Assembly (NCBI RefSeq): GCF_017635265.1 | Contig: NZ_JAGBLU010000091.1 | Span: 151,857 to 215,856, forward strand | Origin: Butyrivibrio sp. | GTDB taxonomy: Bacteria; Bacillota; Clostridia; Lachnospirales; Lachnospiraceae | Reading direction: 5' to 3' | DNA length: 64,000 nt | In this document: one piece after another, positions 1 through 8,106 of the stretch | Numbering within the stretch: the first letter of the stretch is position 1 | Layout: each line of letters starts with the position of its first letter | Notes under the pieces: generated by a model | The model's input: only the letters and a program-made list of their open reading frames with translations | What the model was told of the DNA's origin: nothing | The model's database searches: none | Program-made: the position numbers and the translations under genes

Positions 1-731
1 TCCTGAGCCATGAGCACGCGGCGCTTTGTGATGTACTGATAACAGGAAACTCCCATGTAGGATTTAAATAATCTTTCAAAGTGAAACTTGGAGAAACCTG
101 CTATTTCAGCCAGCTGTTCAACACTTAAATCGTCAGATCTGTGGGAATCAATATAGTTTGTAACTGAAACCAGTTTGTCGATATTCTTGCGTTGTGGGTC
201 ATCGCTTACAGATACACTTGGGGCATCGTTGAGGTGCATGCTTCCTATTTGGGCAAGAATAAGTGTCACCAGTGAATAAACTGAAATGTGAAGGAATTCA
301 TCACTTTCACCATAAAGCCTGTCGATTTCCCAGAAATAATTCTGAAGGCGGGCATCTTCAAGAGGGTATTCGTTCTGCCTGATATGAACATAAGGCGGAA
401 GAGTTTTGAGGAGTGGGACCAGGGATGAAACCTGTGAATAACCACCGATGTCAAAAAGAAGGATGAGCTTTTCACCGCCGGGGGTGTCTGACAGATACTC
501 GTGAAGAGTTCCCGGAGCAATCAGGATTATGTCGCCGGGATTGCAGCAGATCATTGACTGGGTATCATTGTGAAATTTTATTTTTAGAGTTCCTGATACA
601 ATGAGGATCAGTTCCACTTCATTGTGCCAGTGTAGAGGGTATTCTGAAAGTGTGTTGTGATATAAAAGAACGCCCTTTAAGGTGTCGTAAAAAATGTCCT
701 CTCGGGCCTGTTCGTTGATGTCACTGATCAT
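1..731 (-). CDS. AraC-family transcriptional regulator, C-terminus cut by window edge
   Basis: Reading the minus strand from the ATG at 729-731 gives an open frame of 243 codons that runs off the window. Residues about 1-140 look like a cupin-type sugar-sensing domain (PLHWHNEVELILIVSG, then NPGDIILIAPGTLHEY). From about residue 185 an AraC/XylS helix-turn-helix begins (NYIDSHRSDDLSVEQLAEIA, then FSKFHFERLFKSYMGVS). The second HTH is truncated because the sequence ends, not because of a mutation. The gene is divergent from the GH67 alpha-glucuronidase with 88 bp between starts, so it probably controls that gene and perhaps the ABC importer behind it. Family assignment is firm; the ligand is unknown. 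Confidence 0.9.
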   Translation of the reverse strand, partial: MISDINEQAREDIFYDTLKGVLLYHNTLSEYPLHWHNEVELILIVSGTLKIKFHNDTQSMICCNPGDIILIAPGTLHEYLSDTPGGEKLILLFDIGGYSQVSSLVPLLKTLPPYVHIRQNEYPLEDARLQNYFWEIDRLYGESDEFLHISVYSLVTLILAQIGSMHLNDAPSVSVSDDPQRKNIDKLVSVTNYIDSHRSDDLSVEQLAEIAGFSKFHFERLFKSYMGVSCYQYITKRRVLMAQ

Positions 732-819
732 GTTAATGCCGCTCCTTATCCGGGAAACTTTGTTTTTACGTGGTTTATTTTATCATAAAAGATTTTATTA
801 GAGAAAGGATTTATAAAAA

Positions 820-2805
820 ATGGGGAAGAAGGAATGGACACAGCTTTGGCTGGAGTATAAAAACGTAAGCTCTGACAATAAGACTGTAAGCTGTAGTGTT
901 GAGGGTTTTGATAAGGACTCAAAGATTATTAAAAGTGCACTTTGTGAACTTAAATGTGGATTAAAAGGGATACTTTCGGATGAAGTTGTGGAAAATGAAG
1001 GTGCAGAGGATATAACTCTTAGTATAGTCAGGGATGAGAGTGTTTCTAAAGAAGGCTATAAGCTTTATGGCACTGATAAAAAAGCAGAAATTTTGGCTTC
1101 TGATGAAAATGGCGCCCTTTACGGAGTCTTTGAATTATTAAGACAACTCTCATGTGGGAAAAAACTTGCTGAGATCAATATGGAAAAGAAGCCGGCCAAT
1201 CCTCTTAGAATGATGAATCATTGGGACAACATGGATGGAAGTATAGAGAGAGGTTATTCAGGGGAGTCTTTCTTTTTTGAAAACAGAGAGATCGTTGTAG
1301 ATGAGAGAACAAGAGACTATGCAAGATTCATGGCAAGCGTTGGCATAAATGGCATTGTTATCAATAACGTTAATGTTAAGGACTCTGCTACATATCTTAT
1401 TACCGACAGATATTTTGACAAGGTAAAAGAGCTCTCGGATGTATTTGCAGATTATGGTATAAAGACATACCTGTCACTTAACTTTGCGTCTCCTATAGAG
1501 CTTGGCGGTCTTGATATTTGCGATCCTCTTGATGAAAAAGTTATCTCATGGTGGAAAGAAAAAGCAAAAGAAGTATTCGGAAGGCTTCCTCACCTTGGGG
1601 GATTCCTTGTAAAAGCTGATTCCGAGGGAAGGCCCGGGCCATTTACATATGGAAGAACTCAGGCAGATGGCGCAAATATGCTGGGGGATATTGTTGCTCC
1701 TTACGGCGGAATCATTATCTGGAGATGTTTTGTATATAACTGTACTCAGGATTGGAGAGATTATAAGACTGATAGGGCAAGAGCCGGCTACGACTACTTC
1801 AAGGAATATGATGGCGCATATCATGATAATGTAATCCTTCAAATTAAAAACGGACCTATGGACTTCCAGATAAGAGAGCCTATTTCACCACTTATCGGCG
1901 GACTTACCAAGACCAATCAGATGCTGGAGGTTCAGATTGCTCAGGAGTATACAGGTCATCAGATCGATCTTTGCTATCTTATACCTATGTTCAAGGAAAT
2001 ACTGGGCTTTAGAACATATTGTCAGAAGGACAATGATACTGTTGCAGATATAGTCAGCGGAAGAGCCTTTGGCAATAAGCTTGCCGGAATGGCAGCAGTC
2101 ATAAACACAGGTAATGACAGGAACTGGACAGGCAATTATCTGGCAGCGGCAAATCTCTATGGTTTTGGCAGACTTGCCTTTGATACGTCTCTTAGCGCTG
2201 AGGAAATAGCAAGAGAATGGATAAGACTTTCTTTTGCCATTGAGAAAGAAGAAGAGGATAAGCTGACAGATATGCTCCTTAGATCAAGAGAAATCTATGA
2301 GAAGTATACAAGTCCTCTTGGAATTGGCTGGATGGTAACTCCTAATACCCATTACGGTCCAAGTGTTGACGGGTACGAGTACTCAAGATGGGGGACATAT
2401 CACAGAGCAGATCATTTAGGAATAGGTGTTGACAGAACAGATAAGGGAACAGGCTATGCTCAGCAGTATTACAAGGAAAATGCAGAGCAGTACAATGATC
2501 CTGAAAAATGCCCTGAAGAGCTGCTTTTATTTTTCCATCACATACCATATACATGGAAACTTAAGAGCGGAAAAACATTGATACAGCATATCTATGACAG
2601 CCATTTTGAGGGCGAAGCAGAGGCAGAAGAACTTTTTGAAACATGGAAGAGTCTTGAGGGGCAGGTGCCTGATGAAGTGTTTGAAAACGTAAGCGGCAGG
2701 TTTAAGATGCAGATAGACAATGCCAAAGAATGGAGAGATCAGGTAAATTCCTATTTCTACAGAAAAAGCGGCATAGCTGACGAAAAGAACCGCATAATAT
2801 ATTAA
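820..2805 (+). CDS. aguA: GH67 alpha-glucuronidase
   Basis: This enzyme removes 4-O-methyl-glucuronic acid from the non-reducing end of aldouronic acids released from glucuronoxylan. The 661-residue protein has the full GH67 length. Family signatures include YARFMASVGINGIVINNVNV (residues 167-186), KADSEG with probable acid Glu269, NGPMDFQ with Asp348, and QEYTG with Glu376; the last two correspond to the paired catalytic bases of characterised GH67 enzymes. The C-terminal WGTYHRADHLGIGVDRT stretch is also typical. No signal peptide is present, so it should be cytoplasmic and act on imported oligosaccharides. The ATG has a purine-rich AGAAAGGA site upstream. The next genes encode an ABC importer, which fits aldouronate uptake (inference). 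Confidence 0.95.
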   Translation: MGKKEWTQLWLEYKNVSSDNKTVSCSVEGFDKDSKIIKSALCELKCGLKGILSDEVVENEGAEDITLSIVRDESVSKEGYKLYGTDKKAEILASDENGALYGVFELLRQLSCGKKLAEINMEKKPANPLRMMNHWDNMDGSIERGYSGESFFFENREIVVDERTRDYARFMASVGINGIVINNVNVKDSATYLITDRYFDKVKELSDVFADYGIKTYLSLNFASPIELGGLDICDPLDEKVISWWKEKAKEVFGRLPHLGGFLVKADSEGRPGPFTYGRTQADGANMLGDIVAPYGGIIIWRCFVYNCTQDWRDYKTDRARAGYDYFKEYDGAYHDNVILQIKNGPMDFQIREPISPLIGGLTKTNQMLEVQIAQEYTGHQIDLCYLIPMFKEILGFRTYCQKDNDTVADIVSGRAFGNKLAGMAAVINTGNDRNWTGNYLAAANLYGFGRLAFDTSLSAEEIAREWIRLSFAIEKEEEDKLTDMLLRSREIYEKYTSPLGIGWMVTPNTHYGPSVDGYEYSRWGTYHRADHLGIGVDRTDKGTGYAQQYYKENAEQYNDPEKCPEELLLFFHHIPYTWKLKSGKTLIQHIYDSHFEGEAEAEELFETWKSLEGQVPDEVFENVSGRFKMQIDNAKEWRDQVNSYFYRKSGIADEKNRIIY

Positions 2806-2825
2806 ACATATAAAAAACAAAGAAG

Positions 2826-2876
2826 AGAGCTGTGAAGAATGAGTAATCATATCATTTCTTTGCAGCTCTTATTTTG
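2826..2876 (+). terminator. Hairpin terminator after GH67 gene
   Basis: AGAGCTG (2826-2832) pairs with CAGCTCT (2863-2869), with further partial pairing inside (GAAGAATGA against TCATTTCTT) and a TTATTTT tail. It lies 21 bp after the GH67 stop. The rest of the 270-bp gap to the permease gene is AT-rich and holds no gene; a promoter for the ABC operon is expected there but I could not define one well. Confidence 0.6.
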
Positions 2877-3075
2877 GCAGAGTATAAGTGGAGCGTTTAG
2901 ACAAAATATACAGTTGAACACTTCTGTGAATTGTAAAGAATGCACAATGCGCGCATTTATCGGTAAGTGATAGTCAATATTTGATAGGAATAAATGACGT
3001 GAGCAATATAGAATAAAAGAGTAGAAATTGTGCAATATTTCTACAATAGAAAGTAAGGGTTTTTAGGAGGAGTTT

Positions 3076-4023
3076 ATGAGCAATACCAAAGCACAGAGAA
3101 AGGGGAGCAACCAGTCATTTGGGGTATATATTAAGCGTTACTGGCAATTATATGTACTGCTTGCTCTGCCTATTATCTATCTGATCGTTTTCAAGTACAT
3201 TCCAATGCTTTACATCATGATTGCATTCAAAAAGTACAGCATTGTCCAGTCCATTTGGGAAATGCCATGGGCAAAGAATCATGGTATGGAGTATTTCATC
3301 AAGGCATTTAGTACAAAGGATTTCATCAATTCTTTGAGAAATACAATAGTACTTAACCTTCTTGATCTCGTTATCGGATTCCCGATACCAATTATATTTG
3401 CTCTTATTTTGAACGAACTTCGTTTCAAAATGTTTAAAAAGACAGTTCAGACTATAGCATATATGCCACATTTCCTTTCATGGGTTATTATCTATGGTCT
3501 TGCACTTCAGCTTTTTACACCGACAGACGGTCTTGTTAATATGGCAATCAAGGCACTGGGTGGTGAAGCAGTTCCTTTCCTTAATGATCCGGCTCACTGG
3601 GTTGGGACATATATCGGACTTGGCGTCTGGCAGAGTTTTGGTTGGAACTCAATCATATATCTTGCTGCTATTGCCGGCATATCACCTGAGCTTTATGAAG
3701 CTGCCAGTGTAGATGGCGCCGGAAGATTTCAGAAGATGTGGCATATCACTTTGCCCGGAATCAAGCCTACTATAGTAGTTCTTTTGATTATGGCTCTTGG
3801 TAATATTATTGGATCTAACTTTGACAGACCATTTGCACTTCAGAACAACCTTGTTATGAAGTATGCAGAAGTTATTTCAACATATGTTTATAAGGCCGGT
3901 ATTAAGGGACTTCAGTTCAGCTTAACTACAGCGATTGGGCTTTTCCAGTCTGTGATCAATGTATTCTTCCTGCTTGCTGCCAACTGGCTTTCACGTAAGC
4001 TGGGTGAACGTGGTATATGGTAG
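3076..4023 (+). CDS. Sugar ABC transporter permease, LplB-type
   Basis: This is the first membrane subunit of a binding-protein-dependent oligosaccharide importer. The 315-residue protein has about six hydrophobic helices, beginning with LYVLLALPIIYLIVFKYIPM near residue 27. The cytoplasmic EAA loop is EAASVDGAGRFQKMWHITLP, near residue 208, which docks onto the ATPase. It opens a three-gene set (permease, permease, binding protein) with no ATPase gene, as usual for this class, which borrows a shared MsmX-type ATPase. A strong AGGAGG site precedes the ATG. Position after GH67 suggests uptake of xylan-derived aldouronates, but LplB/YtcP systems carry many glycans. Confidence 0.92.
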   Translation: MSNTKAQRKGSNQSFGVYIKRYWQLYVLLALPIIYLIVFKYIPMLYIMIAFKKYSIVQSIWEMPWAKNHGMEYFIKAFSTKDFINSLRNTIVLNLLDLVIGFPIPIIFALILNELRFKMFKKTVQTIAYMPHFLSWVIIYGLALQLFTPTDGLVNMAIKALGGEAVPFLNDPAHWVGTYIGLGVWQSFGWNSIIYLAAIAGISPELYEAASVDGAGRFQKMWHITLPGIKPTIVVLLIMALGNIIGSNFDRPFALQNNLVMKYAEVISTYVYKAGIKGLQFSLTTAIGLFQSVINVFFLLAANWLSRKLGERGIW

Positions 4024-4036
4024 GAGGTGGCTTTAA

Positions 4037-4921
4037 ATGGATGAAAGTAGAACAATAAGATCCACCAAGACACAAATTGGGGATTGGGTTTTCGTTATTA
4101 TATGTGTACTTATAAGTCTTATCTGTGTGATTCCCATGATAAATCTTTTGGCAAGATCACTTTCAGGTACAGACTATCTTGTAAGGCATGAGGTTTATCT
4201 TATACCAAAGGGATTTAACTTCGATGCTTACAAAACAGTTCTCGGCGATGTGAAATATATTCACGCATTTGTATGGACGGTATTTTTGACAGTAGTATGC
4301 ACAGTCTTTTCACTTTTTATGACAACAATCTGTGCATATCCCTTGATCTTTGAAAACTTAAAGGGAAGAGGAATCATCAATATATTTATTACTATTACAA
4401 TGTTCTTTTCAGCAGGTACAATTCCTAACTACCTGCTTATGCAAAAGATTGGATTCCTTGATAATCCGTTGGTACTCATTGTTCCATATTGTATGAGTGT
4501 TTACAACATGATTATCATGAGGAGCTTTTTTTACGGAATTCCTGAGTCACTTAGAGAATCGGCGGAAATTGATGGTGCATCATACTTTAGGATTCTTTGG
4601 TCTATATATATTCCGCTGTCCAAACCTGTTCTTGCAACACTTGCTCTTTTCTATGCTGTAGGACGTTGGAACGGTTATTCAGATGCTCTTATGTTTATGA
4701 AAAACAAGGATTTCTATCCTTTGCAGCTTCTTCTTTACAACATTCTGAACAATATCAATTCAGTAGAAGTTGCTACTCAGGAAGGGTTCTCTGCACCGGG
4801 GCTTAAGGATTCACTTAAGTCTGCGATAGTTATGTTTTCAACAATTCCTATTTTGTGCATTTATCCGTTCCTTCAGAAATACTTCATTCACGGAGTTACT
4901 CTTGGAGCGGTAAAAGAATGA
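4037..4921 (+). CDS. Sugar ABC transporter permease, YtcP/MalG-type
   Basis: Second membrane subunit of the same importer, 294 residues with about six membrane helices. The EAA-loop equivalent is ESAEIDGASYFRILWSIYIP, near residue 173. The gene starts 13 bp after the previous permease, behind a good GGAGG site, so the two are co-translated. The C-terminus (QKYFIHGVTLGAVKE) is characteristic of the YtcP group. The following gene is the binding protein, separated by 145 bp that contain a stem-loop. Confidence 0.92.
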   Translation: MDESRTIRSTKTQIGDWVFVIICVLISLICVIPMINLLARSLSGTDYLVRHEVYLIPKGFNFDAYKTVLGDVKYIHAFVWTVFLTVVCTVFSLFMTTICAYPLIFENLKGRGIINIFITITMFFSAGTIPNYLLMQKIGFLDNPLVLIVPYCMSVYNMIIMRSFFYGIPESLRESAEIDGASYFRILWSIYIPLSKPVLATLALFYAVGRWNGYSDALMFMKNKDFYPLQLLLYNILNNINSVEVATQEGFSAPGLKDSLKSAIVMFSTIPILCIYPFLQKYFIHGVTLGAVKE

Positions 4922-4992
4922 TCACTTAGCGAGGTTTTGGCGAGCTTAGTGAGAATTCTTGTTCTGGCTCACACGTAGTGTGAGAGCAGAAC
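4921..4992 (+). repeat. Intergenic repeat copy plus strong stem-loop upstream of binding-protein gene
   Basis: Two things lie here. At 4921-4950 is a degenerate copy of a hairpin motif also seen at 11871, 42170 and 42372 (CACTT, then GAGGTTTT, then CGAG, then TTAGTG). At 4961-4992 is a strong hairpin in which GTTCTG pairs with CAGAAC and CTCACAC pairs with GTGTGAG around a GTA loop. A T-run follows about 11 nt later at 5003-5010, too far for a normal terminator. Such a stem can protect or separate the downstream binding-protein message (inference). Confidence 0.6.
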
Positions 4993-5066
4993 TTCCTTGT
5001 TAGAGTTTTTTTGAAAAAATATGTTAATTTCCCCTACGGGGGTAAAAGATAAATGGAGGTTATGTT

Positions 5067-6785
5067 ATGAGGAAAAAAGTTTTATCATTGTTACTTGCAT
5101 CTGCGATGACACTTTCACTTGCAGCATGCGGTAGCCAGGGTGGCGAGCAGGCAACTTCAGAGACGCCTGCAGCTTCAGAAACACCTGCAGCAGAGGCAGA
5201 AACTGCTCAGGCTGACACAGCAACAGAACCAGCAGTTGCTTCAGAACTTACAGATGGTAAGTTCGCAGACACAAGACACATCACAGTTGAGGTTTATGAT
5301 CGTGGTAACGACGGCGGATCAGACCCAACAAACAACGTGTACACAGACTACATCAAGAAAGGAATGCTCGAGAAGCACAACGTAGAAGTTGAGTTCGTAG
5401 CAGTTCCTCGTTGGACAGAGGTTGATGAGATCAACAACCTTCTTGCTGGCGGTACAGCTCCTGATGTATGTGTAACTTATTCTTATCCAACAATCAAGAC
5501 ATATGCTGACATGGGCGGTGTTCTTGATCTTAGACCTTACATTGATGATTACAAGGATGAACTTCCTAACCTTTGGACATGGCTTGGTGAGTCAAACCTT
5601 TACTGGGATGCTGATCCTGAGAACGGCCAGACATGGGCTGTAGAGGCAAAGCTTGCTAACATGAACAGAATTCTTACATTCGTTCGTAAGGACTGGCTTG
5701 ATAAGCTTGGTCTTGCTGAACCTACAACAAAGCAGGAGTTCCATGACATGCTCGTAGCATTCAAGGACAATGCTAGCGAACTTCTTGGAGCAGACGCTGA
5801 CAAGATGGTTCCTTACTCAGTTTCTTACGATGTAGGTTGGAGAGCTGGTACTCTTATCGAGTCTTTCATTGACCCAGATATTTCTGACAAAGAGTTCTAT
5901 GTAAACGGCTTCGATGACAGAAAGCTTACACAGAACGGAACAAAGGAAGCAGTTAAGCTTCTTAACCAGTGGTACAACGAAGGCCTTATGTGGAATGACT
6001 TCGCTATCTACGGATCAGGCGATACAACAGAAGATGACATGATGAAGGCTGGTTATGTTGGCGCATTCACACACAACTGGGATTATCCTTTCAGAAACGG
6101 TGAGGATTCAATCCAGGCTAACCTTAAGAGACTTGTAGGCGAAGACGCTAAGTACGTAGCAATCGATCCATTCGAAGACAAAAACGGAACACACAACAAG
6201 TTCCTTGCAGGTCCTATCGACCGTAAGATTTTCTTCCCTGCAACAAACGATGAGCCTCTTGCATCAATGCTTTACCTTGATTTTATTTCAGATCCTGAGA
6301 CAATACAGTTCTTGCAGCTTGGCGAAGAAGGCGTTACATGCAACAAGCTTGATGATGGTGGATATGAAATCGTTGCAGCAACAGGTGATGCAATCCAGAA
6401 CTCCGGTATGAATATTGACTACACAATCACATGTAATGGTCTTCACCTTACATCCGATGACCTTACAGAGAAGACTCTTGCTCACTCATATGCAGGAATC
6501 GATGTTGAGGATGTAATCAAGGCTAATGAGATTGCAAAGACAGATACAAGAATCGGTATCAACGTTAAGACCGGTGACATCGAGGCAGAAGGCGGCGTAG
6601 GTGATACACTTTCAGCTAAGAGAGATCAGATTTATGATCAGGCTATGAGCGCAAGTGTAGACGCATTCGAATCTGTTTGGGATGAGGGTGTTGCTGATTA
6701 CCTTGGTTCAGGCGGACAGGCTATCATTGATGAGAGAACTCAGAAATGGGAAGCTACATACGGCGATGCCGAGAATATCAGATAA
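5067..6785 (+). CDS. Extracellular sugar-binding lipoprotein of ABC importer
   Basis: This is the substrate-binding component for the two permeases upstream, anchored on the outer face of the membrane. The N-terminus is a lipoprotein signal (MRKKVLSLLLASAMTLSLAAC) with lipobox LAAC and lipidated Cys21. An Ala/Glu/Thr-rich linker runs to about residue 60, followed by a family-1-type solute-binding fold; the total of 572 residues matches the large LipO/YtcQ group. GGAGG stands ahead of the ATG. The coding sequence is rich in favoured codons, consistent with high expression. Ligand inferred to be a xylan oligosaccharide only from the neighbouring GH67 gene. Confidence 0.92.
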   Translation: MRKKVLSLLLASAMTLSLAACGSQGGEQATSETPAASETPAAEAETAQADTATEPAVASELTDGKFADTRHITVEVYDRGNDGGSDPTNNVYTDYIKKGMLEKHNVEVEFVAVPRWTEVDEINNLLAGGTAPDVCVTYSYPTIKTYADMGGVLDLRPYIDDYKDELPNLWTWLGESNLYWDADPENGQTWAVEAKLANMNRILTFVRKDWLDKLGLAEPTTKQEFHDMLVAFKDNASELLGADADKMVPYSVSYDVGWRAGTLIESFIDPDISDKEFYVNGFDDRKLTQNGTKEAVKLLNQWYNEGLMWNDFAIYGSGDTTEDDMMKAGYVGAFTHNWDYPFRNGEDSIQANLKRLVGEDAKYVAIDPFEDKNGTHNKFLAGPIDRKIFFPATNDEPLASMLYLDFISDPETIQFLQLGEEGVTCNKLDDGGYEIVAATGDAIQNSGMNIDYTITCNGLHLTSDDLTEKTLAHSYAGIDVEDVIKANEIAKTDTRIGINVKTGDIEAEGGVGDTLSAKRDQIYDQAMSASVDAFESVWDEGVADYLGSGGQAIIDERTQKWEATYGDAENIR

Positions 6786-6813
6786 TTAGTATTGGCAAAA
6801 GAAATTTGGGGCG

Positions 6814-6842
6814 GCTGTCACTTAATTGTGGCAGCTGTTTTT
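6814..6842 (+). terminator. Rho-independent terminator after ABC operon
   Basis: GCTGTCAC (6814-6821) pairs with GTGGCAGC (6828-6835), one wobble pair, loop TTAATT, followed by TGTTTTTGTG. It closes the importer operon. Confidence 0.85.
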
Positions 6843-6952
6843 GTGTGAGTTGTTCTTGAGTCATAATACTCCCACTTTGTATAAGCGTAAGTGACTTCTC
6901 TAACATTCTAAAAAATTTAGATTGCGGCTTCGTACGCCACCATTGACTGAAC

Positions 6953-7050
6953 CTGAGGAAAACGCCTTGGTCTGGGAGCCGACGGTGAGGACGATGGGAA
7001 CAGTAGATCTTATCTCACCGTCGGATGCAGCATTGTAGCGTTTTCCTCAG
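6953..7050. repeat. Nested double hairpin inside left arm of palindrome
   Basis: CTGAGGAAAACGC (6953-6965) pairs perfectly with GCGTTTTCCTCAG (7038-7050). Inside it CCGACGGTGAG (6979-6989) pairs perfectly with CTCACCGTCGG (7014-7024). The unit is missing from the right arm. It is bounded by ACCTG at 6951-6955 and 7069-7073, as if inserted into the arm. Confidence 0.85.
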
Positions 7051-7191
7051 AACCCGTAAATGGCAAGCACCTGCGGTGTGGCTGGGTGTTATTGCCTCGG
7101 GCTCTGACTCCGAGAACAGTAGGGACGGCTATTTTCAAGGATGTATGGCCGAAGCTTTCCAATGCAAGCGTGCTCACATTGGAAAGTTTTT

Positions 7192-7721
7192 GGGCATATA
7201 TTGTTTTTTGAAGTCCACTCACTGCTTATAGATTTTCTCCTTTTCATCCCGTCATACGGATAATTCCAGCACCATTCTTTATTTTTATCCGTACAATATG
7301 GTTATTTTTTGCTCAATGATCTTTAATTTTACGGATAAGATTGCACGATGTATGCTGTCTTATCCGTATGCCACGCGGGAAATGAAGCTTATACTGACCG
7401 ATTTTACGGATAAGATGACACTTTATCAGCATTCTTATCCGTACCTCTGCCAGAAGTATCGGAATTTTCATAGACAAAAATGTCGTTCCGGGCATATAGC
7501 TATTTTTTCAAGTTAACACATCCATCGGCAAATTTTCAGGAAGTGAAAATGGGCATATATGAGAAAAAATGGATTTACACATCCATTAGATGAGTGAAAT
7601 GAAACAAAGTATTATCAATTATTGGATGCTGTAACTTCATAAAAAGCCGTATATGCCCAAACTAACGAATCAAAAATTCTGGCAATGGATGTTGTAAGTT
7701 TGAAATCAGGCTTATGTGCCC
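7192..7721. repeat. Repeated GGGCATATA...CATCC module, three forward and two inverted copies
   Basis: A unit of about 35 bp begins GGGCATATA, passes through a T- or A-rich stretch and ends near ACACATCCAT. Forward copies start at 7192 (degenerate end), 7490 and 7551. Inverted copies are at 7624-7658 and 7687-7721, reading GGATG to TATGCCC or TGTGCCC. The arrangement of direct copies then inverted copies adds to the symmetry of the element. Confidence 0.7.
7255..7443. repeat. Six alternating TTATCCGTA sites with exact 75-bp period
   Basis: TACGGATAA begins at 7255, 7330 and 7405, and its complement TTATCCGTA begins at 7285, 7360 and 7435. This makes three identical-length inverted-repeat units of 39 bp, repeating every 75 bp exactly. 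The 21-bp interiors and 36-bp separators are largely unrelated in sequence. The geometry points to protein-binding sites or a strictly spaced hairpin series. Confidence 0.85.
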
Positions 7722-7986
7722 AAAACAGAATTTTCGTTTTCTTCGCACTCTTGTATTGGAAACTGCGGCCATAAAGCCCGTCACATGCTTGAAAATAGCC
7801 ACAACTACTGTTCCTGGATTCAGAGCCTGAGGCATTAGATTACAGTCACACCGCAGGTTCAGTCAATGGTGGCGTACGTAGTCAATTGCTTACCAATCAA
7901 TCACTAATTTCTTAATTTTATACATAGAATCATCCTGCCTAATATCCAACAACTTACGCATATACAAAGGAAAAGTTATTACCTTG

Positions 7987-8015
7987 TTGAATTGCCCGAA
8001 CGTAACAACAATAAT
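7987..8015 (+). promoter_or_regulatory. Candidate sigma-A promoter for GH3 gene
   Basis: TTGAAT (7987-7992), a 17-bp spacer, then AATAAT (8010-8015), about 90 bp before the chosen GH3 start. Found by eye; matches are 4/6 and 5/6. Confidence 0.45.
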
Positions 8016-8106
8016 TAAGCTAATAAAGGCAAAATATGGTAAGAAAATTAAATGCTCCACCTATACAATAAATATGGTAAACAAAAGAAACTTAAGGGGT
8101 ATAGAT

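Larger units (their letters stand above)
6931..7878. repeat. 948-bp palindromic element with 25-bp perfect terminal inverted repeats
   Basis: Bases 6931-6955 (CGTACGCCACCATTGACTGA and 5 more) are the exact reverse complement of 7854-7878. The arms continue inward as an imperfect inverted repeat: about 7074-7160 matches the reverse complement of about 7745-7853, sharing blocks such as GAACAGTAG and GGCTATTTTCAAG. The left arm carries an extra hairpin of about 118 bp. The middle contains the two repeat arrays listed separately. No convincing gene is present; the open frames of 60-72 codons across it are chance products of the inverted symmetry. No clear target-site duplication is seen. It is either a non-autonomous mobile element or a large structured RNA or DNA locus. 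Confidence 0.85.

Noticed and set aside
5000-5012. T-run after the 4961 hairpin as a full terminator
   Set aside because: The run starts about 11 nt after the stem, too far for efficient termination, and the binding-protein gene follows at once.
7255-7443. CRISPR array
   Set aside because: Only three units of 39 bp, interiors not conserved, ends inverted rather than directly repeated, and no cas genes nearby.
7255-7443. DnaA-box origin of replication
   Set aside because: TTATCCGTA differs from TTATCCACA at two positions in all six copies, and no dnaA, dnaN or replication initiator gene is adjacent.
7025-7516. Several open frames of 60-72 codons in the palindromic element
   Set aside because: They are on both strands, overlap the repeats, show no domain and lack ribosome sites; the inverted symmetry explains them.
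6931-7878. Known large ncRNA such as ROOL or HEARO
   Set aside because: I could not match the conserved cores of these RNAs from memory, and the element is palindromic throughout, unlike them. An Rfam search would settle it.
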